Assembly (NCBI GenBank): GCA_017630115.1
Contig: JAGBVY010000101.1
Span: 1 to 11,904 of the forward strand
Direction: 5' to 3'
DNA: 11,904 nt
DNA from: Tidjanibacter sp.
GTDB taxonomy: Bacteria; Bacteroidota; Bacteroidia; Bacteroidales; Rikenellaceae
Shown: one piece after another, positions 1 through 7,810 of the stretch
Layout: each line of letters starts with the position of its first letter
Position numbering within the stretch: position 1 is the first letter of the stretch
Translations under genes and position numbers: made by a program
The notes under the pieces: model-generated
The model's database searches: none
The model's input: the letters and a program-made list of their open reading frames with translations, nothing else
What the model was told of the DNA's origin: nothing

Positions 1-6
1 ATAAGA

Positions 7-270
7 TTAGTGCTTCTCTACCACTCCACAGGCCGAACACTCCCCATTGCAATCCACATTGGTAGCACAACCATCCTTGCCCATAGCCTCCAACTGAGCC
101 TCGCGCTCCTGCTGCATTGCACACTTTATGCCACGAGCCTGCATATTGGGATTGGTTGAAATCTCCGACTGTATGGGGTGTCCCTTAATCATCTGCGTGA
201 GCGAGAGGGCCACCATAAAAAAGGCCACAACAGCTATGCTCACAACAATTACCAAAAGTATTGACGACAT
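7..270 (-). CDS. Small membrane-anchored protein with cysteine-rich tail (hypothetical)
   Basis: An 87-residue protein whose function I do not recognise with confidence. One hydrophobic segment covers about residues 3-25, followed by a polar tail with five cysteines at 50, 68, 74, 78 and 81 (spacing C-x17-C-x5-C-x3-C-x2-C). The layout suggests an N-terminal anchor and a domain that could bind metal or an Fe-S cluster, or form disulfides. It loosely recalls small one-helix, Cys-containing proteins linked to Na+-NQR/Rnf maturation (NqrM type), but the NqrM signature is not present, so this is only a suggestion. I chose the ATG at 268-270. The frame stays open upstream to 342, but that extension would run through the AT-rich promoter palindrome and place charged residues before the helix. 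A purine run AAGGAA abuts the ATG, too close for a normal Shine-Dalgarno. The gene is divergent from trkA, and its downstream neighbour lies outside the window. Confidence 0.72.
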   Translation of the reverse strand: MSSILLVIVVSIAVVAFFMVALSLTQMIKGHPIQSEISTNPNMQARGIKCAMQQEREAQLEAMGKDGCATNVDCNGECSACGVVEKH

Positions 271-287
271 TTCCTTATGTGATTTGA

Positions 288-317
288 TTGTATTTCGTGC
301 AAAAATATATATTTTTG
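288..317 (+). promoter_or_regulatory. Predicted Bacteroides-type promoter for trkA
   Basis: TTG at 288-290, a 19-nt spacer, and TATTTTTG at 310-317 fit the Bacteroidetes primary sigma factor consensus (TTTG near -33, TAnnTTTG near -7). Transcription would begin near 324, leaving a leader of about 85 nt before the trkA ATG at 408. The -7 element lies inside a perfect palindrome at 298-319, so the same octamer also occurs on the minus strand at 300-307. There I see no well-placed -33 element. The match is by eye and has not been tested. Confidence 0.5.
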
Positions 318-319
318 CA
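298..319. repeat. Perfect 22-bp AT-rich palindrome between divergent genes
   Basis: The 22 bases are identical to their own reverse complement: TGCAAAAATAT and its mirror. Symmetry stops on both sides (G297 against T320). The palindrome sits 28 bp upstream of the small minus-strand gene and 88 bp upstream of trkA, and it provides a TATTTTTG octamer in each direction. It could be a dimeric regulator's operator, a symmetric bidirectional promoter core, or both. Confidence 0.7.
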
Positions 320-349
320 TAATAGTTGAATACTTTGGTCAATTTTTCT

Positions 350-373
350 GGTCGGGAAGTTTCGGACCCGACC
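350..373 (+). promoter_or_regulatory. GC-rich hairpin in the trkA leader
   Basis: A 7-bp perfect inverted repeat (GGTCGGG at 350-356, CCCGACC at 367-373) with a 10-nt loop lies in the predicted 5' leader, 34 nt before the trkA start. No U-run follows, so it is not a standard terminator. It may affect mRNA stability or translation, or be an operator half-site pair. Function is unknown. Confidence 0.35.
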
Positions 374-407
374 TCGAAGTAGCAAAGAATCAGAGAGATA
401 CAGACTT

Positions 408-1748
408 ATGCGAATAGTTATTGCAGGAGCAGGAGAGGTGGGTAGCCACCTTGCGAAGATGTTGGGCGAGAGCGACCACGACATCACAGTCATTGACAAC
501 GACCCCAAGCTGCTCGAAAACGTTACAAACATATCCGATGTGGTGGCCATAGAGGGCGACTGCACCACATTTGCAACACTCAAAAAGGCCTCAGTCAGAA
601 AGGCCGACCTCTTCATTGCTGTAAACCGCGAGGAGAGCCCTAACATCATCTCGGCAATGCTCGCCAAACAGCTCGGTGCACGCAAAACCATTGCCCGCAT
701 CGACAACAACGAATATCTCGAACCCAACAACAAGGAGGTATTTATCAATATGGGTATCGACTATCTCTTCTACCCTGAGAAGGTGGCCGCACTCGAAGTG
801 GTCAATCTACTGGGTCACTCCTCCACTACCGAGTATGTCGATTTTTCGGGCGGCAGGCTCTCGCTCTCGGTATTTCCCATCAGCGACGGCTCTCCCTTTG
901 TGGGACGCACCGTGGCCGAGATGAACGAGGATATTGTTGGTGTGCCATTCCGCACCGTTGCCATTGAGCGCAACGAGCAGACCATCATCCCCCACGGAGG
1001 CGACATCTACCACGTTGGCGACAGCATCTACGTCATATCAAACGTTGTCAATACACCCAAGTTGGTGGACTTCTGCGGTATGAGCGACATCGAGATAGAG
1101 AATGTTATGATTCTGGGCGGTAGCCGTGTAGGTGTGCGAATTGCGCTCGAATTGCAAAACCACCTCAACGTCAAGCTTGTGGAGTACAACGCCGAGAAGG
1201 CCTACCGTTTGGCCGAGCTACTCGACAACACGCTCATCATCAACGAGGACGGACGCGACATTGAGGCAATGTTGGAGGAGGGATTGCAAAATATGGACGC
1301 CTTTATAGCTGTGACGGCTCGTAGTGAGACCAACATTTTGGCCGCTATGTTGGCCAAGCGTATGGGTGTGAAGAAGGTTATTGCCGAGGTAGAGAACCTC
1401 AACTATATAAACCTTGCCGAGAGCATCGGTATCGACACCATCATCAATAAGAAGTTGGTTACGGCCAGCAACATCTTCCGCTTCACAATGAACACCGATG
1501 TGCAAGCCATACGTTGCCTTAGGGGTTCGGCTGCCGAGGTGTTGGAGTTTATTGTCAAACCCAACTCGCCCGCCACAAAGAGCACCGTTGCAGGTTTGGG
1601 TTTCCCCGCCGAGGCGACCATTGGAGGTATCGTAAGGGCCGACAATGTCTTTCTGGTCGATGGAGCAACCCAAATCAACGCCTACGACAGGGTGGTTGTT
1701 TTCTCACTCCCCTCTGCCATAGGTAAAATAGGCCGCTTCTTCAACTAA
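408..1748 (+). CDS. trkA: Trk system potassium uptake regulatory protein TrkA
   Basis: A cytoplasmic peripheral protein that binds NAD(H) and gates the TrkH/TrkG potassium channel at the inner membrane. At 446 residues it has the full-length duplicated layout: RCK-N (about 1-130), RCK-C (about 140-222), RCK-N (about 231-350) and RCK-C (about 365-446). The first Rossmann repeat shows GAGEVG at 7-12 and an acidic residue D30 at the end of beta-2, as expected for NAD binding. The second shows GGSRVG at 237-242 with E259. The ATG at 408 starts directly at the first beta strand and there is no recognisable Shine-Dalgarno. A promoter is predicted at 288-317. TrkA normally acts with the membrane subunit TrkH, often encoded next door, but here the next gene is a GH3 enzyme, so trkH must lie elsewhere. 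The family call is secure. Confidence 0.95.
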   Translation: MRIVIAGAGEVGSHLAKMLGESDHDITVIDNDPKLLENVTNISDVVAIEGDCTTFATLKKASVRKADLFIAVNREESPNIISAMLAKQLGARKTIARIDNNEYLEPNNKEVFINMGIDYLFYPEKVAALEVVNLLGHSSTTEYVDFSGGRLSLSVFPISDGSPFVGRTVAEMNEDIVGVPFRTVAIERNEQTIIPHGGDIYHVGDSIYVISNVVNTPKLVDFCGMSDIEIENVMILGGSRVGVRIALELQNHLNVKLVEYNAEKAYRLAELLDNTLIINEDGRDIEAMLEEGLQNMDAFIAVTARSETNILAAMLAKRMGVKKVIAEVENLNYINLAESIGIDTIINKKLVTASNIFRFTMNTDVQAIRCLRGSAAEVLEFIVKPNSPATKSTVAGLGFPAEATIGGIVRADNVFLVDGATQINAYDRVVVFSLPSAIGKIGRFFN

Positions 1749-1822
1749 ACCACAAATAGATTACAACCTAACATAAACCCCAAACAACACAAAGAATCCA
1801 AACAACCACCAATCAAACCACT

Positions 1823-3361
1823 ATGAATGTTGTAAACAAATTTTTGTCACTCTACTTTGCCCCTCGCATCAGTGCCATCGAGCATTTCAAGCGCGAGCCC
1901 CACAAAGTACAATGGAAGCAGTATGCCAAGCTCGTGGAGGCAGGCGCAAAGACAGCCATAGGACGTGAGAAGGGACTCTACAAAGGTATGCCCTACTCCG
2001 AGTTTCGCAAGCGTATGCCTGTTATGGAGTATGCCGACTTTGCACCCTACTCGGATCGCATACGCCAAGGCGAGAAGAGCGTCACTTGGCCCCGTCCGGT
2101 AGGATGGTTTTGCAAGTCGTCGGGCACTACGGGTAGTGTAAGCAAGTTCATACCTCTGACCAAACAAGGATTAAAGGATTCGCATATGCGAGGCCCACTG
2201 GATGTGGCAGCCATCTACACCAAGCTCTACCCCAACGGCAAGGCCTTCTTGGGTAGGATGCTTACTCTGGGTGGTAGCAAAAAGCTCGAAAAGAGTGGCG
2301 ACACCATACCCGTGGGCGACCTGTCGAGCGTCTTGATTGACAACACCCCCGCCATTGGTAGCCGTTTCCGCACCCCAAGCAAGGATATAGCCCTCTTGGC
2401 CGACTTCGACGAGAAGGTCCAGAGGATTTGCCAGACCGCCCCGGCACAGGATGTAAGAGCCTTTTCGGGTGTGCCCTCGTGGAACTTGGTGATGATGCAA
2501 CGCATACTCGAATATACGGGCAAAGATAACCTCTTGGAGGTGTGGCCCAATATGGAGCTATTCGTACACGGCGGTATGAGTTTCAAGCCCTACAAGGCTC
2601 AGTATCAGCGTCTGTTTCCATCGGAGAATATGAAGTACTTGGAAACCTACAACGCCTCGGAGGGTTTCTTTGGCATTGCCGAAGAGCCCTACACCGACGA
2701 GATGCTCCTGATGCTCGACTACAACTGCTTCTATGAATTTCTGCCTACCGATGCTCTGGGCGACTACTCGAAGGTTGTCCCCTTGGAGGGTGTAGAGGTG
2801 GGCAAGAACTACGCCCTGATAATCACTTCGAGCAATGGTCTGTGGCGCTACTTGATTGGCGATACTATTAGTTTCACTCAAACCACCCCCTACAAGTTCC
2901 GCTTCACGGGTCGCACCAAACTCTTTGTGAACGCCTTTGGCGAGGAGGTTATCATCGACAATGCCGAGAGCGCCATTGAGATGGCCTCGAAAGCTACGGG
3001 AGCCGAGGTGAAAGAGTTTACAATGGCACCGATTTTTATGGGCGATATTGAGGGCCACAACGCCAAGGGTGCTCACGAGTGGGTCATCAGCTTCTACCGC
3101 GAGCCCGAGAGCGTGGAACAATTCACCATTGAGCTGGACAATGCTATGCAACAAGTCAATAGCGACTACGCCGTAAAGCGTAACAACAACTTCACCCTAC
3201 TGATGCCCACCGTAACGGTAGTTAAGCGTGGTACATTTGAGGAGCTATTGAGAAAAGAGGGCAGGCTTGGAGGCCAGATTAAAATTCCTCGTCTGAGCGG
3301 AGAGCGCACCTATGTAGAGAAGCTCAAAGCCTTTGCCAAAGAGCACGAGGGCGAGTATTAG
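1823..3361 (+). CDS. GH3 auxin-responsive promoter family protein (acyl-adenylating, ANL-like enzyme)
   Basis: A 512-residue protein of the GH3 family, known from plants as acyl-acid amido synthetases. These adenylate a carboxylic acid (auxin, jasmonate) with ATP and then join it to an amino acid. Sequence support includes the ATP/AMP-binding loop SSGTTGSVSK at 99-108, the YNASEGFFG motif at 276-284, and GLWRYLIGD at 339-347 followed by FTGRTK at 361-366. These match the three nucleotide-binding motifs of the family in order and spacing. No signal peptide or membrane segment is visible, so it is probably cytoplasmic. Bacterial members, common in Bacteroidetes, have no substrate that I can name. 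Conjugation or activation of a carboxylate is inferred. The ATG at 1823 follows a 74-nt leader that is A/C-rich and nearly lacks G. trkA upstream and the kinase downstream give no direct clue to the pathway. Confidence 0.88.
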   Translation: MNVVNKFLSLYFAPRISAIEHFKREPHKVQWKQYAKLVEAGAKTAIGREKGLYKGMPYSEFRKRMPVMEYADFAPYSDRIRQGEKSVTWPRPVGWFCKSSGTTGSVSKFIPLTKQGLKDSHMRGPLDVAAIYTKLYPNGKAFLGRMLTLGGSKKLEKSGDTIPVGDLSSVLIDNTPAIGSRFRTPSKDIALLADFDEKVQRICQTAPAQDVRAFSGVPSWNLVMMQRILEYTGKDNLLEVWPNMELFVHGGMSFKPYKAQYQRLFPSENMKYLETYNASEGFFGIAEEPYTDEMLLMLDYNCFYEFLPTDALGDYSKVVPLEGVEVGKNYALIITSSNGLWRYLIGDTISFTQTTPYKFRFTGRTKLFVNAFGEEVIIDNAESAIEMASKATGAEVKEFTMAPIFMGDIEGHNAKGAHEWVISFYREPESVEQFTIELDNAMQQVNSDYAVKRNNNFTLLMPTVTVVKRGTFEELLRKEGRLGGQIKIPRLSGERTYVEKLKAFAKEHEGEY

Positions 3362-3448
3362 CTCAACGACAGAGCAGCAGAGAGCTAAGAGTCGTAACCA
3401 ATTTGGAAAAACAATCATCATTATAACCATAAACACACAACCCACAAT

Positions 3449-4090
3449 ATGTATATAGCTATTGCAGGCAATATCGGTAGCGGTAAGACCTCGCTCACCG
3501 AGATTCTTTCGGGCCACTACGGCGCAAAGGCATACTATGAGGATATCGACAACCCCTACATCGCCGACTTCTATGAGGATATGAGCCGCTGGTCGTTCAA
3601 CTTCCAGATGTTCTTCCTCGGCAGCCGCATCAACCAGACGCTCCAAATGCTCAGCGAGAGCACTGGACACGTTGTGCAGGATAGAACCATCCACGAGGAT
3701 GCCCACATCTTCGCCGGCAACCTCCACCAGATGGGGCTGATGAGTTCGAGGGACTATGGCACCTATATGAAAATATTTACCCTCGCCACCGACCTCGTAC
3801 CCTCACCCGACATCCTCATCTACCTCAAAGCAAGCGTTCCCACACTCGTTAGGCAGATTCTCAAACGTGGCCGCGAGTATGAGAAAAACATCGACCTCGA
3901 ATATCTCGAAAGGCTCAACAATCGCTACAACGAGTGGATTGCCTCCTACAAGGGTAAGCTGCTGACAATCAACATCGACGAGGTGGACTTCGTGGGCAAC
4001 CCCGATATGGTCAAGGCTATCATCGACCACCTCGAAGAGCTCAACGCCTCGACAGGCCGCGAGCGCTTGCTATTCAATCCCGCCAAGTAG
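3449..4090 (+). CDS. Deoxynucleoside kinase
   Basis: A 213-residue cytoplasmic salvage kinase that transfers phosphate from ATP to the 5'-OH of a deoxynucleoside. It shows the P-loop GNIGSGKTS at 7-15, an acidic pair at 31-32 where the family places its catalytic acid, the DRTIHED motif at 78-84 (family DR[ST]-x-x-ED), and an arginine-rich lid around 139-146 (KRGREYEK). Length is typical of the bacterial dAdo/dGuo kinase branch. Purine deoxynucleosides are the likelier substrates, but specificity cannot be read safely from sequence alone. Some bacteria encode two such kinases side by side as a heterodimer; only one is present here. The gap to the upstream GH3 gene is 87 nt. The start at 3449 puts the P-loop at its usual distance from the N-terminus. 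Confidence 0.9.
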   Translation: MYIAIAGNIGSGKTSLTEILSGHYGAKAYYEDIDNPYIADFYEDMSRWSFNFQMFFLGSRINQTLQMLSESTGHVVQDRTIHEDAHIFAGNLHQMGLMSSRDYGTYMKIFTLATDLVPSPDILIYLKASVPTLVRQILKRGREYEKNIDLEYLERLNNRYNEWIASYKGKLLTINIDEVDFVGNPDMVKAIIDHLEELNASTGRERLLFNPAK

Positions 4091-4135
4091 AGTGAGCCGA
4101 CCATAAACAACAACTAACAACCCACCATTTAGGAA

Positions 4136-5509
4136 GTGTTAAACAAGGATTTCATAGAGTTGATGAGCGAGCAACTGGGGGTCGAGGAGTGCCGTCAGCT
4201 TGTAGAGGCCTTACAGGAGGCACCACAGCCCACATCCATAAGACTCAACCCTCACAAGAGCTATGAAGCTCCCCCATTTTGCGCCCCGGTGGAGTGGTGT
4301 AGGTGGGGTGGCTACCTTGCCGAGCGCCCCTCATTCACACGCGACGGCCACTTCCAAGCCGGAGGCTACTATGTACAGGAGGCCTCGTCGATGTTTGTGG
4401 GCTACCTGCTCGAAACAGCACTCGGGGGCGAGATACCCGATGGAATAAGGTTGCTGGATATGTGCGCCGCCCCGGGTGGCAAATCGACCCTTTACAGCTC
4501 GATTGTGGGCGACAAAGGAACGGTGGTGGCCAACGAGGTCATCCGCCAACGCGCCCTCACTCTGGCCGATAACATCACCCGTTGGGGTGTAGGCAACACC
4601 ATAGTAACCTCCAACGACCCATCGCACTTCGCATCCTCATTGGAGGGGTGGTTCGATGTGGTGGCTGTGGATGCTCCCTGCTCGGGCGAGGGTATGTTTC
4701 GCAAGAGCGAGGAGGCACGCGAGGGTTGGAGTTTGGACAATGTGCGCCTCTCGGCCGCACGCCAAAGGCGCATCTTGGCCGATGCGTGGAAGGCACTCAG
4801 GGAGGGAGGAGTGCTCATCTACTCCACCTGTACCTTCAACCGACAAGAGAACGAGGATAATATGGAGTGGCTCTCGGAAGAGTTTGAGTGCCAAAGGATT
4901 GAGATAGAGATACCAAACCAGTGGGGCATTGTCCGCACCGAGGCTGGCGAGGCCCAGTGCTTCCACTTCTACCCCCATCGCACCAAAGGCGAGGGATTGT
5001 TTGCGGCCATAGTTCGTAAAGGCTCCGAGGAGGGCCGAGGCCAACGCCACAACCCCAAACCCCGACGTAGCCCCTTTGGAGAGGTTGACAAGAAGATTGT
5101 AGCTCAGCTAAGTAGCTACTTCAACACCCCCTACCCACTGAAATTTACCACCATTGGCGAGAGTATCTACGCCTACAATACCAACCATTGGGCCGACCAA
5201 CGATGTGTGGCCGAACAGATGAGTGTGCTCTTCTCGGGCACAAAGGTGGGCGAGATGTTTGGCAAAAAGTTCCGCCCCGACCACTCGCTCGCACTCGCCT
5301 CAGGACTCCGCAAGGAGGCCTTCCCCACTGCCGAACTCTCCGAAGAGGATATGCTCCGCTACTTCCGTCGCGAGGAACTTAGCTCGGTAGCCTCACTGGC
5401 CGAGGGGCTTAACCTACTGCTTTGGCAGGGTCAGCCCATAGGCTTCACAAAGCGCATTGGCGCTCGCACCAACACTCTACTCCCCAAAGAGTTACGCATT
5501 TTCATATAG
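4136..5509 (+). CDS. RsmF-like rRNA (cytosine-C5)-methyltransferase, NOL1/NOP2/Sun family
   Basis: A 457-residue enzyme that uses S-adenosylmethionine to methylate C5 of a cytosine in RNA, most likely 16S rRNA. An N-terminal RNA-binding part (about 1-80) leads into the Rossmann methyltransferase domain. The SAM loop is DMCAAPGGKST at 108-118, motif IV is VDAPCSGEG at 178-186 (Cys182), and motif VI is STCTFNRQEN at 230-239 (Cys232). In this family the motif VI cysteine is the nucleophile and the motif IV cysteine helps release product; both are present. A C-terminal extension (about 310-457) resembles the RsmF-type accessory RNA-binding region. The start is GTG at 4136, with an in-frame TAG just upstream at 4130-4132, so it cannot begin earlier. 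The next ATG, at 4163, would remove residues that fit the family's usual N-terminus. AGGAA directly abuts the GTG. The gap to the downstream exporter is 32 nt. Confidence 0.9.
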   Translation: MLNKDFIELMSEQLGVEECRQLVEALQEAPQPTSIRLNPHKSYEAPPFCAPVEWCRWGGYLAERPSFTRDGHFQAGGYYVQEASSMFVGYLLETALGGEIPDGIRLLDMCAAPGGKSTLYSSIVGDKGTVVANEVIRQRALTLADNITRWGVGNTIVTSNDPSHFASSLEGWFDVVAVDAPCSGEGMFRKSEEAREGWSLDNVRLSAARQRRILADAWKALREGGVLIYSTCTFNRQENEDNMEWLSEEFECQRIEIEIPNQWGIVRTEAGEAQCFHFYPHRTKGEGLFAAIVRKGSEEGRGQRHNPKPRRSPFGEVDKKIVAQLSSYFNTPYPLKFTTIGESIYAYNTNHWADQRCVAEQMSVLFSGTKVGEMFGKKFRPDHSLALASGLRKEAFPTAELSEEDMLRYFRREELSSVASLAEGLNLLLWQGQPIGFTKRIGARTNTLLPKELRIFI

Positions 5510-5541
5510 ACTACAACCATCGCCCGAAGAGACCAAAAACT

Positions 5542-6858
5542 ATGAATAAGGCCATACTACGACTTGCCATACCAAGCATTGTGAGCAATGTGACCATACC
5601 TCTGTTGGGTATGATTGACATTGCCATAGCAGGTCGTATTGGCGACGACAGCACCATTGCCGCTCTGGCCATAGGCACAGCCATATTCAACTTCATCTAC
5701 TGGAACTTCGCCTTCCTGCGTATGGGGACAAGCGGTCTTGCCGCACAAGCCTACGGCGCAGGCGACAAGCGCGAGACAGCCAACATCCTCGGTCGCTCGA
5801 TGATTGCAGCACTTACCATAGCACTCCTGCTACTGATTTTCAATAGACCCATTGGAGCATTGGCAATGAGGATTATGGAGGGTGGTAGCAACGAGGTTAT
5901 GGCTCTGGCTGCCGACTATTTCTACGCCCGCATCTGGGCCGCCCCTGCCGCCATAGCCATCTTCTCACTCCACGGCTGGCTCACAGGTATGCAGGATACC
6001 ACCTCTCCTATGGTGGTGTCGATACTCAACAACATCATCAACATCGCCTGCTCACTCTGGTTTGTATTTGGACTCGATATGGGCGTTGTGGGCATTGCGT
6101 GGGGTACGGTGGTGGCTCAATACACCTCGCTGGTGGTGACACTGCTGATTATCGCACTGCGTTATGGCAGCTACGTCAAGCAGTTGAGCCTGCGCGAAAG
6201 CCTCCGTATGGAGCCTCTGGTGCGCTTCTTCCGCATCAACTCCGACGCCTTTCTGCGTACACTCTGCGTCTGCACCGTCTATACCTGCTTCACGGCCTTC
6301 TCGGCACGCTTTGGCGACACTATCTTGGCCACCAACGAATTGCTAATGCAACTCTTTATGCTGTTTAGCTATATGCTCGACGGATTCTGCTATGCTGCCG
6401 AGTCACTCACGGGTCGCTACATTGGCGAGCGCAACCGCAATAGTCTTTCACGCTGCATAAAGTTGCTTGTGGTATGGTGTGGCGTGGTGGCAGCTATCTA
6501 CATCGTTGCCTACATCTTCTGGTGGGAACCCATACTCGGCATATTCACTTCAAGCCCTACGATTATGGCCTGCGCCGAGGAGTATATCGTATGGATTGTG
6601 ATGGTCCCACTGGTGGGATTCATCCCCTTCCTGATTGACGGCATACTCATTGGCGCCACAAAAACACGCACAATGCGTAATACTACATTTTTTGCACTTG
6701 TGGCCTTCTTTGGGCTGTTCTACTCGCTCGTAGGGCTGCTCGACAACCGCGCCCTGTGGATTGCCTTCATAGGTTTTATTGTGGTGAGGTTTGCACTTAT
6801 GCTCGTGGCTACCAAAGGCCTCAATACCGACCTACTGATGGATACGAGCAAAGAGTAA
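5542..6858 (+). CDS. MATE family efflux transporter (DinF-like)
   Basis: A 438-residue inner-membrane antiporter of the multidrug and toxin extrusion family, using an Na+ or H+ gradient to export an unknown compound. The sequence is hydrophobic throughout, consistent with about 12 helices. It carries the N-terminal signature PSIVSNVTIPLLGMIDIAIAG at residues 11-31 and the FLRMGTSGLAAQAYGAGD stretch at 58-75, which is typical of DinF-type members. I chose the ATG at 5542. An upstream in-frame ATG at 5422 would overlap the methyltransferase gene by 88 nt and add a charged stretch (His/Arg/Lys-rich) that the family lacks. The neighbours are housekeeping genes, so the substrate cannot be guessed from context. 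The stop is followed after 2 nt by a heptamer repeat that runs up to era. Confidence 0.92.
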   Translation: MNKAILRLAIPSIVSNVTIPLLGMIDIAIAGRIGDDSTIAALAIGTAIFNFIYWNFAFLRMGTSGLAAQAYGAGDKRETANILGRSMIAALTIALLLLIFNRPIGALAMRIMEGGSNEVMALAADYFYARIWAAPAAIAIFSLHGWLTGMQDTTSPMVVSILNNIINIACSLWFVFGLDMGVVGIAWGTVVAQYTSLVVTLLIIALRYGSYVKQLSLRESLRMEPLVRFFRINSDAFLRTLCVCTVYTCFTAFSARFGDTILATNELLMQLFMLFSYMLDGFCYAAESLTGRYIGERNRNSLSRCIKLLVVWCGVVAAIYIVAYIFWWEPILGIFTSSPTIMACAEEYIVWIVMVPLVGFIPFLIDGILIGATKTRTMRNTTFFALVAFFGLFYSLVGLLDNRALWIAFIGFIVVRFALMLVATKGLNTDLLMDTSKE

Positions 6859-6860
6859 AA

Positions 6861-6881
6861 TGAAAATTGAAAATTGAAAAT
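6861..6881 (+). repeat. Heptamer tandem repeat (TGAAAAT)x3 between MATE gene and era
   Basis: Three perfect copies of TGAAAAT fill most of the 33-nt spacer between the MATE stop codon and the era start. A sister array with the related unit ATTCAAA occurs after era at 7849-7869. Short AAAATTG-type heptamer runs could arise by replication slippage. No role is evident beyond supplying an unstructured A-rich leader for era. Confidence 0.75.
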
Positions 6882-6891
6882 TTAGATAAGG

Positions 6892-7788
6892 ATGGATATT
6901 AAGAAGAACTTTAAGAGCGGATTTGTAAATATCATTGGCAACCCCAACGTTGGCAAATCAACCCTAATGAATGCACTCGTTGGAGAGCGACTGGCCATAA
7001 TCACCGCCAAAGCACAAACTACACGACACCGCATTATGGGTATTGTCGGTGGCGACGACTTCCAGATTGTCTATTCCGACACCCCCGGCATCCTCCGCCC
7101 CAGCTACAAGCTCCAAGAGAGTATGATGGGCTTCGTTAGGGGCGCCCTGAAAGATGCCGACGTGATACTCTACGTCACCGACACCGTCGAAAAAGGCGAC
7201 GAGGCCTCCGAAGAAATCGTTGAGAAGATTAAACTCAGCACCATACCCACCATTGTGGTAATCAACAAGATAGACCTCTCCAACCAAGGCCAGCTCGAAG
7301 CCCTCGTAGAGATGTGGCACAAAAGGCTACCCGAAGCGCACATTATACCCATCTCTGCCATAGAGGGTTTCAACGTCAGTGGCGTATTCGACACCATTAT
7401 GACGCTACTGCCCGAGGGTGCACCCTACTACGAGGAGGGTACGCTAACCGATAGGCCTATGCGATTTTTTGCCAGCGAGATAATCCGCGAAAAAATCTTC
7501 CTCAACTACGACAAGGAGATACCCTACTCGGTGGAGATAGTGATTGAGGAGTATAAGGAAGAGCCAACCATCGACCGCATCAGCGCCGTAATCTATGTTG
7601 CACGCGACTCACAGAAGGGCATCATCATCGGGCACAAAGGCGAAATGCTCAAAAAGGTGGGCACAGCCGCCCGCATAGAGTTGGAGAAGTTTGTGGGCAA
7701 AAAGATATTCCTCCAACTCCACGTCAAGGTCGATGAGGGTTGGCGCAACAGCAGCGGCCGCCTCAGACGATATGGCTATATGGAATAA
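6892..7788 (+). CDS. era: GTPase Era
   Basis: A 298-residue essential GTPase that binds the 3' end of 16S rRNA and acts as a checkpoint in 30S subunit assembly, partly at the inner membrane. The G motifs are in order: G1 GNPNVGKS at 16-23, G2 around QTTRHR at 42-47, G3 DTPG at 63-66, G4 NKID at 125-128 and G5 ISA at 154-156. The C-terminal KH RNA-binding domain (about 200-298) has its GIIIGHKGEML loop at 243-253. Length and layout are typical of the family. The ATG at 6892 starts ten residues before the first beta strand. AAGG abuts it, too close for a normal ribosome site. In many Bacteroidetes era is followed by der, but here the transcript ends at a strong terminator at 7811-7847. It is the last gene of the plus-strand block. 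Confidence 0.97.
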   Translation: MDIKKNFKSGFVNIIGNPNVGKSTLMNALVGERLAIITAKAQTTRHRIMGIVGGDDFQIVYSDTPGILRPSYKLQESMMGFVRGALKDADVILYVTDTVEKGDEASEEIVEKIKLSTIPTIVVINKIDLSNQGQLEALVEMWHKRLPEAHIIPISAIEGFNVSGVFDTIMTLLPEGAPYYEEGTLTDRPMRFFASEIIREKIFLNYDKEIPYSVEIVIEEYKEEPTIDRISAVIYVARDSQKGIIIGHKGEMLKKVGTAARIELEKFVGKKIFLQLHVKVDEGWRNSSGRLRRYGYME

Positions 7789-7792
7789 CGGC

Positions 7793-7808
7793 AAAAAACG
7801 CGGGCATC
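7793..7808 (+). repeat. Duplicate of the terminator left arm
   Basis: This 16-nt stretch repeats the terminator's left arm (7811-7826) with a single difference: C at 7805 where the arm has T at 7823. The two copies are separated by 2 nt. It could pair with the right arm at 7832-7847 with one A-C mismatch, giving an alternative, weaker hairpin with a larger loop. Confidence 0.8.
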
Positions 7809-7810
7809 AA

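Noticed and set aside
271..342. N-terminal extension of the small cysteine-rich protein
   Set aside because: The extension is translated from the promoter palindrome and displaces the membrane anchor from the N-terminus.
2558..3154. A 198-codon open frame on the minus strand
   Set aside because: Antisense shadow of the GH3 gene, whose motifs are intact.
5422..5541. Longer N-terminus for the MATE transporter
   Set aside because: It would overlap the methyltransferase by 88 nt and adds a basic, His-rich stretch not expected in the family.
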